A stretch of 64,000 bases of DNA from Deltaproteobacteria bacterium (lineage in GTDB: Bacteria; Myxococcota_A; Polyangia; GCA-2747355): positions 1 through 64,000 of the forward strand of contig JACKDQ010000014.1 of the NCBI GenBank assembly GCA_020633415.1, read 5' to 3'. Positions within the stretch are counted from its first letter, which is position 1. Every line of letters begins with the position of its first letter. The position numbers were made by a program, and so were the translations under genes. Shown here piece after piece: positions 54,309 through 63,411 of the stretch. The notes under the pieces were generated by a model. The model had not been told where the DNA came from and did not search any database. It saw only the letters and a program-made list of their open reading frames with translations.

Positions 54309-55853
54309 CTAGGCCCGCACGGGCTGCCGACGCGTTGCCGCGCGTTCGATCAACTCAGCAAGCGAAGCACCGTCGTCAGGAAACGAGGCGATACCACCGC
54401 GCAACGCGGCACCGAATTGCGCATTGGTCTCCATCAGATCGACGGCGCGCTCGACGATCCGACGCACCGTACCCGGGCGTTGGCCGTTGAAAGCGATAAC
54501 AAACTCGTCATCGTCCCAGCGGCTGCGCAGATCTTCCAGACGAAACGCTGTTGATAGCAGCGAGCCGAGATCGTGGCATGCGGCGCGCAGCGCATCGGGG
54601 GCGAGCTTACGTTCGAAGTCGAGTCGGGCGATGGTCAGCGGCCGCGAATGGCGCCGGTTTTCGGCCAAGCGTGCGTCGACAGCCTCAATAAATGCCCGCC
54701 GAGTCAGCAACCCCGTCTCCGGATCTCGCTCGCGCAACGCATGATCGAGGCGGCGGTCGGCGATCCGCACTGCTAGACCCGCAGCGATCTGTCGTGGCGG
54801 CGTCTGTCGCGTGACGTAGCAGTCGGCGCCAGCACTGTATGCCGCCAGCGCATGTTCTTCTTCGGATTGACCGACGACAAAGATCGGCAACTGTTGCCAA
54901 CGCAACGTCGCGCGCACTGCTTGGCAGAGTCGATTGCCGTCGAGGTAAGGTTGGTCGCCGGCGAGGATCAGCGCGACGGCGTGCTCGTGCTCGAGGGTAT
55001 CAAATAGCTGCGCACCATCGCCAACTTCAATTAAGTCGAGACCGCGGTGAGCGAGCGCCAAACGCATGCGCTCGACGAAGCGCTCGTTACGATCGAGGAT
55101 CAGCGCGTGACCAGCGTTCTGCTCGCGCTGCGCCAGAAAAAACGATACGGCTGCAGTGAGCTCTTCGTGTCGCAGCGGCTTTTCTAACACCAACGATGCT
55201 CCTGCGACCACCGCCGCAAGGCGCTGCTCGACGCTGATCTCGGTGCCGATCATCGCCAACGGCAAACCACTATTGCGCGCATCGCGACGCAGCTGCTCGA
55301 CGATCCGCTCGCAGGTCGGACCGACAGTCGGATAGGCGACGATCGCCCCATCGAGCCGCGTCTGAGCGGCAATCGCCAGCGCGTCACCGATGGTCGCCGC
55401 AGGAATAATCTTGAGCAGGCGCTCGCGGCCAACCCTCTGCAATTCCGCGAGAAAGGCTGCATCACCGTCGACCGCCAGCAACGTCGGTTGGGCCGCCGAC
55501 GCGGCTCGCGCTGGCGCCGCGCCCAGGGGTTGCTTGGCCGAGCTCTGCAGGCTACGCAGCGCCGCTTGGACCTGGCGCCAAGCGTCTTGTGGGTGCCGAC
55601 CTTCGAGCAAGTCGAACAGAGCGTCTTCGAGCACCCGGCTCGCCGCCGCAAGCTGCAGCCAACTCGCCTGCTGACAGTCGGAGCGTAACTGATGCGCTAG
55701 ACGATAGGCTTGGCGCAGTGGTGCGCGGTCACCTGTGCGCTGAGCGGCATCAAGGCAGGTGCCGAGCTGATCGACTGCACTGCCGAACTCGGGATCCCCT
55801 GACTGAGACCCCAGTAACGGTGATCCCGCAGCTGACAGGCGAGCGCTGCTCAT
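54309..55853 (-). CDS. HPt - pseudo-REC - pseudo-REC - degenerate GGDEF protein
   Basis: 514 aa. Residues 45-75 look like an HPt helix with intact H54 (RLAHQLRSD). Two receiver folds follow: REC1 at 122-235 has Ala173 at the phospho-Asp, and REC2 at 245-365 has Ala298. The C-terminal domain (375-510) is GGDEF-like, but its signature reads RWDDDEF (445-451), so the two Gly are lost. It is likely to sense or bind rather than make c-di-GMP. Divergent from the HDOD gene. Confidence 0.82.
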   Translation of the reverse strand: MSSARLSAAGSPLLGSQSGDPEFGSAVDQLGTCLDAAQRTGDRAPLRQAYRLAHQLRSDCQQASWLQLAAASRVLEDALFDLLEGRHPQDAWRQVQAALRSLQSSAKQPLGAAPARAASAAQPTLLAVDGDAAFLAELQRVGRERLLKIIPAATIGDALAIAAQTRLDGAIVAYPTVGPTCERIVEQLRRDARNSGLPLAMIGTEISVEQRLAAVVAGASLVLEKPLRHEELTAAVSFFLAQREQNAGHALILDRNERFVERMRLALAHRGLDLIEVGDGAQLFDTLEHEHAVALILAGDQPYLDGNRLCQAVRATLRWQQLPIFVVGQSEEEHALAAYSAGADCYVTRQTPPRQIAAGLAVRIADRRLDHALRERDPETGLLTRRAFIEAVDARLAENRRHSRPLTIARLDFERKLAPDALRAACHDLGSLLSTAFRLEDLRSRWDDDEFVIAFNGQRPGTVRRIVERAVDLMETNAQFGAALRGGIASFPDDGASLAELIERAATRRQPVRA

Positions 55854-55966
55854 CGTCTAACTCTCGATTTGAAGCGGTTGGATGATACGGGATCGACAAA
55901 GACCATGCAATCACGAGGCAGTCCTCTTGCCTCTGTATTAGCCACCGAACACCAGCTACAATTGAA

Positions 55967-56806
55967 ATGCTCATGGAAACCGCAGACCTGCTCACAACCG
56001 TTAGCGAACTCCCGGCGCTGCCGCATGTCGCCTCGCGTTTGTTCCAGCTGCTTAACGACCCGAAAAGTGGCGCGGCGGATGTCGAGTCGACGATCAGCAC
56101 CGACCCGGGGCTGGTTGCCAACGTGTTGCAGCTGGCAAACTCTGGTTTCTTCGCCCGCCGACGCAAGATCACCTCGATTCGTGATGCGGTGGTCTTGTTG
56201 GGACTCAAGCGCGTCACCGACGTGGCGATGTGCTCGATGTTCGCTGCAGTACTACCGGCAAGACTGCCAGCCTACGGCTTTCGCGCGCGCGACTTCCATC
56301 TACATTGCCTGGCTGTTGCTGCGATCAGCGAGCACGTCGCGACAGCGCGCGGACAGCGCCAACCGGCGTTCTTGTTCTCGGCCGCACTGCTCCATGACAT
56401 CGGCAAGCTCGCCCTGGCCGCCTTTTTTCAGAAGACTCAACCGGACCGCATCGACGGCGAGCTGATCGAGACGACCGCCGGCGAACGCACTGCCTTTGGC
56501 CTCGATCACGCTGAGATCGGCGAAGCGGCGATCGCTCAGTGGAAATTGCCGCCCTCGTTTGCCGCTGTCGCCCGCTGGCACCATGAGCCCGATCAGGACC
56601 CGCACAACGACTATGCGCTGCTGATCGATATCGTTCACGTCGCTGACGCGCTTGCTCACCGCTTTGGGTTCGGATCGAGCGGGGTTCAGGCCCAGCGCGA
56701 CGAGCCGATCGCAGACAGATTGCGCCCGAGCGAAGAGCAGATCAACCAGATCGCCGAAGAGACCATCGACCAGATTCGCGAGTTGGAGCGTATCCTCCAC
56801 GACTGA
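55967..56806 (+). CDS. HDOD-domain signalling protein
   Basis: 279 aa. The HDOD fold is evident: LPALPHVASRLFQLLNDP, ISTDPGLVANVLQLANSGFF and the SIRDAVVLLGLKRV helix. Unusually for HDOD proteins, an HD pair is kept in LLHDIGK (H143-D144), with later helices (FAAVARWHHEP) that could complete a metal site. HDOD proteins take part in c-di-GMP, motility and stress signalling. ATG 55967 or 55973. It is divergent from the pseudo-GGDEF gene and precedes the aminotransferase by 41 bp. Confidence 0.9.
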   Translation: MLMETADLLTTVSELPALPHVASRLFQLLNDPKSGAADVESTISTDPGLVANVLQLANSGFFARRRKITSIRDAVVLLGLKRVTDVAMCSMFAAVLPARLPAYGFRARDFHLHCLAVAAISEHVATARGQRQPAFLFSAALLHDIGKLALAAFFQKTQPDRIDGELIETTAGERTAFGLDHAEIGEAAIAQWKLPPSFAAVARWHHEPDQDPHNDYALLIDIVHVADALAHRFGFGSSGVQAQRDEPIADRLRPSEEQINQIAEETIDQIRELERILHD

Positions 56807-56847
56807 GTTCCCGTACAAACGCGGGACAGCAAAACGCGGCAGGTGCA

Positions 56848-58578
56848 ATGCACCGCGAGATAGTGCCCATGACGGATCGAGACCGAAACCTATTGGCGGC
56901 GATCGGCGAGTCGATCATCGGTGCGAACCATGTGATCGACGGTCCTTTTGGACCACGCCGCGTGGCGTACGCGGACTACACCGCCTCGGGACGCTGTTTA
57001 TCGTTCATCGAGGACTTCATCCGCGATGAGGTGATGCCCTACTACGCCAACACCCACACAGAGGCCTCGCGTACCGGCTTGCAGACCACGCGCTTTCGCG
57101 AAGATGCGCGGCGGATCATCCGCGACGCCGTCGGTGGCACCGACGAGGACGTTGTGATCTTCTGCGGATCGGGCGCCACCGGCGCGATCAATAAGATCAT
57201 CGATATCCTCAACCTGCGCCTGCCATCGGAGCTAGCCGAGCGCTACGATCTCGCGGCAAAGATCCCCCAAGAAGAGCGGCCAGTTGTTTTCATCGGTCCT
57301 TACGAGCACCACTCCAACGAGCTGCCTTGGCGAGAGTCGATCGCCGACGTGGTAGTGATCGACGAGGACGCTGACGGCCAAATCGACCGCAAACATCTGC
57401 TGGCCGCGCTTGGCGCCCATCGAGAGCGCCGGTTGAAGATCGGCAGCTTCTCAGCGGCATCTAACGTCACGGGAATCGCCTCCGACATCGCGGGAATTAC
57501 GCGAACGCTCCACGACGAAGGCGCACTGGCCTTTTGGGACTTCGCCGCCGCCGGGCCCTACGTCAAGATCGAGATGAGCGCGGCGGACGGTGCCTCTCTC
57601 GACGCGATCTTCCTTTCGCCTCACAAATTCATCGGCGGCCCGCAAACACCCGGCGTATTGGTCGCCAAGCGGCGGCTGCTAACCAACCGCATCCCCACCG
57701 AACCGGGTGGTGGGACGGTCGCCTACGTCAACGCCACCGAGCATCGCTATCTCGCCGACCCGGTACTGCGCGAGGAAGGCGGAACGCCAGCGATCATCGG
57801 CGCGATCCGCGCTGGGCTGGTCTTTCAGCTCAAGCAGGCAGTCGGCGAGACTTTGATCGACGAACGAGAAACGTCGTTTTTGCAGCGGGCGATCGCGTCC
57901 TGGGAGGCCAATCCACGGCTCAAGATCCTCGGCAATCTGCGCGCCAATCGACTATCGATCGTTTCTTTCACCGTCGGGTACCGTGAGAATCTCTATCTCC
58001 ACCATAATTTCGTGATCGCCTTGCTCAACGATCTGTTTGGCATCCAGGCGCGCGGAGGCTGTTCGTGCGCCGGTCCGTACGGCCATCGGCTGCTCGGCAT
58101 CGATCTGGTGCGCTCCCATGCTTTCGAGCGTGAGATCGTTCGCGGATGCGAGGGCATTAAGCCCGGCTGGGTGCGGGTGAACTTCAACTACTTCATCTCT
58201 GAGCGGATCTTTAGCTATATCCTCGAGGCAGTGCATCTGATCGCAGATCACGGTTACAAACTGCTGCCGTACTACCGCTTCTTCCCGGAGACGGGCCAGT
58301 GGCAGCATCGCGACGATCAACAGCTCGCCGCCCGCACGCTGTTCGATCTCTCCTATCGCGAAGGACACCTCGAGTACTCGACACGCCACCAGACCGAGCC
58401 CGAGTCGATCGTCCAGCGCTACCTCGAACAAGCGCGGGCGATCATTGCTGCGGCTGAGGAGCATCCGCCTGAGGTCGAGGGCTCAACGCCGCCGCACTCG
58501 GATGACTTTGAAACACTTCGCTGGTTTCCGCTGCCCGAAGAGATCGCCCAGCGCCTGCGCGAAGAGGTGCAAAGCTGA
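56848..58578 (+). CDS. Class V aminotransferase (cysteine desulfurase-like)
   Basis: 576 aa, longer than the typical 400 by a C-terminal extension. YADYTASGR and ANTHTEASRTG open the fold; H154/H155 in YEHHSN stack on PLP, and K260 in LSPHKFIGG is the PLP lysine. A Cys-rich loop GGCSCAGPYG could carry the persulfide, as in cysteine desulfurases. ATG 56848 is listed; ATG 56869 is also possible. It probably moves sulfur or an amino group; the substrate is uncertain. Followed by a membrane gene with a 4-bp CTGA link. Confidence 0.85.
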   Translation: MHREIVPMTDRDRNLLAAIGESIIGANHVIDGPFGPRRVAYADYTASGRCLSFIEDFIRDEVMPYYANTHTEASRTGLQTTRFREDARRIIRDAVGGTDEDVVIFCGSGATGAINKIIDILNLRLPSELAERYDLAAKIPQEERPVVFIGPYEHHSNELPWRESIADVVVIDEDADGQIDRKHLLAALGAHRERRLKIGSFSAASNVTGIASDIAGITRTLHDEGALAFWDFAAAGPYVKIEMSAADGASLDAIFLSPHKFIGGPQTPGVLVAKRRLLTNRIPTEPGGGTVAYVNATEHRYLADPVLREEGGTPAIIGAIRAGLVFQLKQAVGETLIDERETSFLQRAIASWEANPRLKILGNLRANRLSIVSFTVGYRENLYLHHNFVIALLNDLFGIQARGGCSCAGPYGHRLLGIDLVRSHAFEREIVRGCEGIKPGWVRVNFNYFISERIFSYILEAVHLIADHGYKLLPYYRFFPETGQWQHRDDQQLAARTLFDLSYREGHLEYSTRHQTEPESIVQRYLEQARAIIAAAEEHPPEVEGSTPPHSDDFETLRWFPLPEEIAQRLREEVQS

Positions 58579-58625
58579 GAACCACCGCAGAAGTCCGTCG
58601 CTACGACGAAGCGGTTCGCGCGCAG

Positions 58626-59420
58626 GTGGTCAATGCGTTTCGCTACGTGTTGCACATCGACACCTGGCTGGCGCTCGGCGTCCTAGGACTGGTGGTCAGC
58701 GCCCTCGAGTCGATCGGCACGCTGCCCTTTCGGGTACCTCCGATGGCATTGCCGTTGGCGCGAGCGGTGGCCGCGGCATATTTCTTCATGGTGCTGCGCA
58801 AGGCGGCGACAGGCTCGTTGCGACTGCCGCTGCTGCGTGACTACCGCGACACCTGGGATACCCTGATCTATCCGTTGATGCAGCTCTGCGCGATCGGTTT
58901 GGTCTACTGGAGTGCTTTGACGCTGCTGGCGGGCATCGAGGGGGACTTTGAGGCATTCTTGCATCGCTACCAGTGGCGCACCCTCGAGCTATTTCGCCGT
59001 GAGCGGTGGCAGGTCTACCTGGGCCTTGGGTTGTCGCTGTTGTACCTTCCTCCGGCTCTAATCGCCGCGACGTTGAGTCGGCGACTGCTGCGACTTTTTG
59101 ATCCCACCTACGGCTGGCTATTCGTCGCTCGCGTACCCGATGCATACGCGAGAACGTTTTCAGCCTTTTGCCTGCTCACCGTCGCCTCGTTTGTCGTCGA
59201 TTCGCTGGCTGCCGCCCTACAACAGGCCGTCCCGATTCCATTGGTCGCGGGTGTGATGCGGCAGATCTTGACGTTAACTATCCCGTTAGCGCAGGCTCGC
59301 GTGATTGGCTCATTCGTTCACATCCACGGGCCGGCGATGATCTCCTCCGCAGGAATCTCCTCCGCGGGGATCTCCCCGTCGGGGATCCCTACACTGCAAC
59401 GAAAGTCGACTTCTGAGTGA
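58626..59420 (+). CDS. Polytopic membrane protein of unknown function
   Basis: 264 aa from GTG 58626, with about five membrane helices. The frame is open further upstream to a CTG at 58575 that overlaps the aminotransferase stop as CTGA and has an AGAGGTG site before it, so the real start may be CTG. The C-terminus contains a 15-bp tandem repeat giving an Ile-Ser-Ser-Ala-Gly type series. The final codons overlap the GTG of the hybrid kinase gene by 4 bp. A role as membrane partner of the kinase is inferred from the coupling only. Confidence 0.75.
   Translation: MVNAFRYVLHIDTWLALGVLGLVVSALESIGTLPFRVPPMALPLARAVAAAYFFMVLRKAATGSLRLPLLRDYRDTWDTLIYPLMQLCAIGLVYWSALTLLAGIEGDFEAFLHRYQWRTLELFRRERWQVYLGLGLSLLYLPPALIAATLSRRLLRLFDPTYGWLFVARVPDAYARTFSAFCLLTVASFVVDSLAAALQQAVPIPLVAGVMRQILTLTIPLAQARVIGSFVHIHGPAMISSAGISSAGISPSGIPTLQRKSTSE
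59340..59384 (+). repeat. Three 15-bp tandem repeats at the 3' end of a membrane gene
   Basis: Units at 59340, 59355 and 59370 resemble ATCTCCTCCGCAGGA and encode five-residue copies ending in the protein's C-terminus. The array is in frame, so copy changes would alter the tail without a frameshift. Confidence 0.85.
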
Positions 59421-61390
59421 GCAGACAGACCGATCAAATGCTGAGCGAGCTTGAGATGGTCGCCGCGCGGCTGGGTTCCGACGCGCTCAAGCGCGGCCTA
59501 AGCGAATTGCACGCGGCGATCGATGCCGAACTCGGCCAACAGCACAGCGCTCAGTTGCAGGTGTTGACCGAACTTTCGCGCGAGATGCGCACCCATCTGA
59601 CACCGGTCCTCGGACTCGCTGGCTTGCTGCGCGTGAGTGCTCATACCAGCGATCGGCAAAACTGGTCGCAGAGCATCGAGCACACCGTCAGTCACCTGGT
59701 AACCCTGCTCAACGGTGTGTTGTCCGCCTACCAAGGTGCACAGGAGAACGAGCAGCTGGCCTTTGACCTGATGCTGTTGGCCAACGATCTGCTCGCGCTG
59801 TTCGCCGCAGAGGCCGAACGCGAAGCCAAGTCGCTGCGTCTGACCTTCCAAACCAGTGCTCCGCGCTGGGCGAACGGTGATCCTGGGCAATTGCGACAGC
59901 TGCTGACCAACCTGCTCGACTACGCGATCTGCAACTTCCCGGGCGAGGGCATCGCGCTGACCATCGACGGCCTCGATGCGGGCGATATGACCCGGGTGCG
60001 CTTCACGCTTTCGCCGCTCGATCCGATCGGTACACCACGGCAAGTCGAGCAACCGGGCCGTGCTCACGTCAATCTCGCGATCTCTCACCAACTGCTCAGT
60101 CAGATCGGCGGCGTACTCAAGCACGAGCGCGCACCGAGCGAACGTCTGACGCTCAGCCTACCGCTGGTTCGCGCGCCATTGCTACTGCCCCAAGAAGGGG
60201 CTGACGATGTCGAGCTCACCGGCCGAAGCGCGCTGGTCGTTGGTCCACCGACGCCTCACCGCGCACGCCTGGCCACGCAACTTGCCGAGCTGCACGTTCA
60301 CGCGCAAGTGTCCACCGAACAGAGCTGGCCCAACGACCCGTTCGACCTGCTGTTCTTCTTCGTCGATCAGCGCACCGATGCCGAGTTGCTCGCTCGCGTG
60401 AGCAAGCGCGTCGGCCGAACCCCATGGGTTTTGGTTTCAACCAGTCCAACGCGCGGGGAGGGCGCACTCGCCCGGCAGGCTGGTGCCCACGCCTATCTGG
60501 CTTCACCGCTGACAACGGCTTTGCTAGCGCGCGCTGCCCGGGCATTGCTGACTTCTCCACGCGACCGCGAACTGCTTACCCGTCACCGGCTATCAGAGCT
60601 TGGCCATCGCCCACGTGTGCTGTTAGTCGACGCTGACGCCAAAGCACTGAGCGTGCTTTGTCGTATGCTCGAGTCGCTCGGCTGTAAGCCAACAGTGATC
60701 AACGACGCGGGTGCCGCGCTCGCTGCCTGCGATGGCGTAAACTTCGACCTGATGCTTTGTGCCGAACAGCTCGCCCGCCACAGCGGTGCTAACCTGGTGC
60801 GGACGCTTCGCGCACGTCGATGCCGCGTCGGTGCTTACATCGGTCTAGCCGGCGACGGACTGGGGCGCGAGCGGCAGCAATTGATCGCCGCTGGCGTTGA
60901 TGCGGTACTCGACAAGCCGATCTCTTTCGGGCAACTCGCTGCCGCACTCGCTCAGCACGCTGACCATCACCCGATCGCGGTGCCGCCGACAGCGCCGGAG
61001 CAGCGCCCGGTGATCGACCGAATCTTTTTGTACCAACTCAAGCGTTCAGCGGGACCGGCGGCCGAGGCGCTACTGCCAGAACTGATCGAAAGCTACCTTG
61101 CGGAGCTTCCCGGCCGTATCGCGCAGCTGCGACGCGCCCTGGAGCAGGCCGACATCGAAAGCGTCAGCCAGATCGCCTTGCGCATCGCTGCCTCAAGCAC
61201 CGCCGTCGGAGCCAGCGCGATCCGCGAGCAGGCGATCGCCATCCAGCAAATGATGGGACCGACGACGGCAGCCCGATCGATCGATATCGGCGCGAAAAAC
61301 AAGGCGCTGGTGCAACTCAAGCAACTGGAAGAGGCGTTGCCCGGTACGGCCGACGCGCTACGCACAGCCGCCTACCAATCGTCGATCTAG
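59417..61390 (+). CDS. Hybrid histidine-kinase-like protein with degenerate phospho-acceptor sites
   Basis: 657 aa, start GTG 59417 coupled to the membrane gene. A DHp-like helix carries SREMRTHL, with Arg55 where the H-box His should be. The ATPase region (about 115-250) keeps part of the N-box (QLLTNLLDYAI, Tyr for the second Asn) but no clear G boxes. A first receiver-like fold (272-380) has Phe near its Asp site. A second (400-510) has D405/D407 and K500, but Ala449 at the phospho-Asp. A C-terminal HPt (about 540-640) has Leu588 where His is expected. Confidence 0.85.
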   Translation: MSRQTDQMLSELEMVAARLGSDALKRGLSELHAAIDAELGQQHSAQLQVLTELSREMRTHLTPVLGLAGLLRVSAHTSDRQNWSQSIEHTVSHLVTLLNGVLSAYQGAQENEQLAFDLMLLANDLLALFAAEAEREAKSLRLTFQTSAPRWANGDPGQLRQLLTNLLDYAICNFPGEGIALTIDGLDAGDMTRVRFTLSPLDPIGTPRQVEQPGRAHVNLAISHQLLSQIGGVLKHERAPSERLTLSLPLVRAPLLLPQEGADDVELTGRSALVVGPPTPHRARLATQLAELHVHAQVSTEQSWPNDPFDLLFFFVDQRTDAELLARVSKRVGRTPWVLVSTSPTRGEGALARQAGAHAYLASPLTTALLARAARALLTSPRDRELLTRHRLSELGHRPRVLLVDADAKALSVLCRMLESLGCKPTVINDAGAALAACDGVNFDLMLCAEQLARHSGANLVRTLRARRCRVGAYIGLAGDGLGRERQQLIAAGVDAVLDKPISFGQLAAALAQHADHHPIAVPPTAPEQRPVIDRIFLYQLKRSAGPAAEALLPELIESYLAELPGRIAQLRRALEQADIESVSQIALRIAASSTAVGASAIREQAIAIQQMMGPTTAARSIDIGAKNKALVQLKQLEEALPGTADALRTAAYQSSI

Positions 61391-61394
61391 CGGA

Positions 61395-61901
61395 TCAGTC
61401 GAGCTGCTCGAGCAGGGCCTCGGCCCGCTGCCGGAGCTCGGGATCATCGCCAGTGTCGCGGATCAGTTTCAACTGCCCGATCAGCGAGCGAGCGCGCTTG
61501 GGCGCCTCCTCGGCGCAAATCTCTTCGAGCAAAGCGATCGCTTCAAGCTGACGATCTTCGTCGCGATGCTGCAGCACTTTGACCAGCACGTCCACGTCAC
61601 GCGGCAACGGATGCTCTTTGAGATAGGCATCAACGGCCTTACTGATCGGACCGCGACCCTCCGCGGAAGCGATCGCGGCGAGCAGCTTGGAGCGCAACGG
61701 ATCATCGTCGGCTGCGTCGCCGATCCGCTCTTGGACCAAATCTCCGATCTTGCCGCTCGAGAACAAACGGTCGAGCTTGGCCCGATAGGTACCTTGACGG
61801 CGCGGATCGAGCTGAGTTCGCTCGCGTTGCCCGCCACCGCGCGAACCATCACGCATTTGATCGATCTCGCGCCAGCTGCGTTTGGGTCGGTCGTCGCTCA
61901 T
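61395..61901 (-). CDS. Helical repeat-like protein of unknown function
   Basis: 168 aa from ATG 61901, with GAGGTAA just upstream. The N-terminal 60 residues are basic and disordered-like (RRQGTYRAKLDRLF). The remainder is a series of helices (VDVLVKVLQHRDEDRQLEAIALLEEIC, a HEAT-like pair) ending in LRQRAEALLEQL. It may be a small HEAT/Armadillo-type adaptor. It lies directly downstream of the small zinc-ribbon gene on the same strand. Function unknown. Confidence 0.75.
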   Translation of the reverse strand: MSDDRPKRSWREIDQMRDGSRGGGQRERTQLDPRRQGTYRAKLDRLFSSGKIGDLVQERIGDAADDDPLRSKLLAAIASAEGRGPISKAVDAYLKEHPLPRDVDVLVKVLQHRDEDRQLEAIALLEEICAEEAPKRARSLIGQLKLIRDTGDDPELRQRAEALLEQLD

Positions 61902-61924
61902 CGCCTTACCTCTTAGATCGCCCA

Positions 61925-62116
61925 CTAGAGCGTTTCGTCGCTGCCGTCGAATTCGAAGAGCTTCGAAGTGTTATCAAGACCTGGCAGCCACAACAGCGTC
62001 GAGCACGATGGGCACACGACGACCACGACAGGTTCGTACTGCTTTTGCTGCTCGGCTTCGCTGAAGCTGGCGTCGCACTTCGGGCAGCTAACTTGTTCAG
62101 GAAAGGTGTAGTTCAT
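61925..62116 (-). CDS. Small zinc-ribbon protein
   Basis: 63 aa. MNYTFPEQVSCPKCDASFSE opens with CPKC and is followed by CPSC in VCPSCSTLLWLPG, two C-x2-C knuckles of a zinc ribbon. The tail is acidic (FEFDGSDETL). ATG 62116 is the only start that gives this layout. It sits between sodA and the helical protein on the same strand. Function not recognised; nucleic-acid or protein binding is possible. Confidence 0.7.
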   Translation of the reverse strand: MNYTFPEQVSCPKCDASFSEAEQQKQYEPVVVVVCPSCSTLLWLPGLDNTSKLFEFDGSDETL

Positions 62117-62220
62117 CGCGCGCCTCTGGGCGCAGATCTTAGCCCGATGCAGCGACGGAAAACAAGCATCGCGGCGGATCAGGTCGGCAGCCATTCCGCC
62201 GCGATGCGACAGCGGCCCTG

Positions 62221-62835
62221 CTATTTCGCGTTGTCGAAGTTCTCGGCGACCGCATCCCAATTGACGACGTTCCACCATGCGTCAATGTACTCGGGCCGAC
62301 GGTTTTGATAGTGGAGATAGTAGGCGTGCTCCCAGACGTCGAGCCCGAGAATCGGCGTCTTGCCCTCCAGCAGCGGGCTATCTTGATTGGCTGTCGAGTG
62401 CACGATCAGCTTGTTTGCGCTGTCGAGCGAGAGCCAAGCCCAGCCCGAGCCAAAGCGAGTCGCTGCGGCATCGCCAAAAGTTGCTTTGAACTTATCAAAC
62501 GAGCCGAAGGTCGCGTTGATCGCAGCCGCCAGATCGCCGCTCGGCGCACCGCCCTTGCCCTTGCCCATGATCTGCCAAAACAGCATGTGGTTGTGGTGGC
62601 CACCGCCGTTGTTGCGCACGGCGCCACGCACCGCCTCGGGCACGCTGGCCAAGTCGCTGAGCAGCACCTCGAGTGGGGCGTCCTTGAGCTTGCCGGCGTC
62701 CTCGAGGGCCGCATTGAGCTTGGCCACATAGCCGGCGTGGTGCTTGCCGTGATGGATCTCCATTGTCCGGGCGTCGATATAGGGCTCTAACGCATCGAAT
62801 TTGTAGGGAAGATCAGGGAGGCTATGCTTGGACAT
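62221..62835 (-). CDS. sodA: Superoxide dismutase, Mn type
   Basis: 204 aa, the usual length. The metal ligands lie in IHHGKHHAGY, GGGHHNHMLFW and the C-terminal DVWEHAYY. The segment TANQDSPLLEGKTPILGL has the Gln and Asp pattern typical of Mn enzymes (SodA). It removes superoxide in the cytoplasm. AAGGAGAGA precedes its ATG. It is divergent from gloA, with a hairpin-T-run element between them. Confidence 0.93.
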   Translation of the reverse strand: MSKHSLPDLPYKFDALEPYIDARTMEIHHGKHHAGYVAKLNAALEDAGKLKDAPLEVLLSDLASVPEAVRGAVRNNGGGHHNHMLFWQIMGKGKGGAPSGDLAAAINATFGSFDKFKATFGDAAATRFGSGWAWLSLDSANKLIVHSTANQDSPLLEGKTPILGLDVWEHAYYLHYQNRRPEYIDAWWNVVNWDAVAENFDNAK

Positions 62836-62948
62836 CGGAATCTCTCCTTGGTTAACTCACCGTTTTTATTAAACCATTCCCGCAAACCAGGCGCGGCGAT
62901 GGTCGGTTCTCGGTGGCGCTCGTTTTAATGTGGTACCGTATTGGTCCT

Positions 62949-62982
62949 AAAAAAGCAAAGCGGAAAGACCGCTCGCTTTTTT
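62949..62982. terminator. Hairpin with T-run between divergent sodA and gloA
   Basis: The left arm AAAAAAGCAAAGCGG (62949-62963) pairs with CCGCTCGCTTTTTT (62969-62982) around AAAGA, with a small bulge. On the plus strand it ends in T6. It stands 33 bp before the gloA start, so it could be an attenuator or an insulator that stops antisense transcription towards gloA. Confidence 0.6.
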
Positions 62983-63014
62983 GCTAAGCTAGCTGGCAGC
63001 GAGAGGAGCGCAAC

Positions 63015-63398
63015 TTGCGATTTTTACATACGATGCTTCGCGTAACCGACCTCGAGCGTTCGATCGCCTTTTACACTGAAGTCCTGCAGATGAAGCTGTT
63101 GCGGCGACAAGACTACCAGGCCGGTCGCTTCACACTGGCCTTTCTCGGGTACGGGCCAGAAGACCAACACACGGTGCTCGAGCTGACCTACAACTGGGAC
63201 ATCGGCGCCTATCAGCTCGGCGACGGGTTTGGACACATCGCGATCGCCGTCGACGATGCGACACAGGCCTGCGAGGCGATTCGTCAGCGCGGCGGCAAGG
63301 TCGTTCGCGAGGCCGGCCCGATGAAGCACGGCACGACGGTGATCGCGTTTGTCGAGGACCCCGACGGCTATAAGATCGAGCTGATCGAGCGCAGCTAA
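63015..63398 (+). CDS. gloA: Glyoxalase I (lactoylglutathione lyase)
   Basis: 127 aa with a TTG start and GAGAGGAGCG upstream. The sequence is very close to E. coli GloA. All four metal ligands are in place: H5, E56 (VLELTYN), H74 (GHIAIAV) and E122. The catalytic core also shows MRFLHTMLRV and PDGYKIEL. It detoxifies methylglyoxal through the glutathione adduct. Downstream lies a beta-barrel-like gene, 13 bp away. Confidence 0.95.
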   Translation: MRFLHTMLRVTDLERSIAFYTEVLQMKLLRRQDYQAGRFTLAFLGYGPEDQHTVLELTYNWDIGAYQLGDGFGHIAIAVDDATQACEAIRQRGGKVVREAGPMKHGTTVIAFVEDPDGYKIELIERS

Positions 63399-63411
63399 GC
63401 GTGCACCCGCG

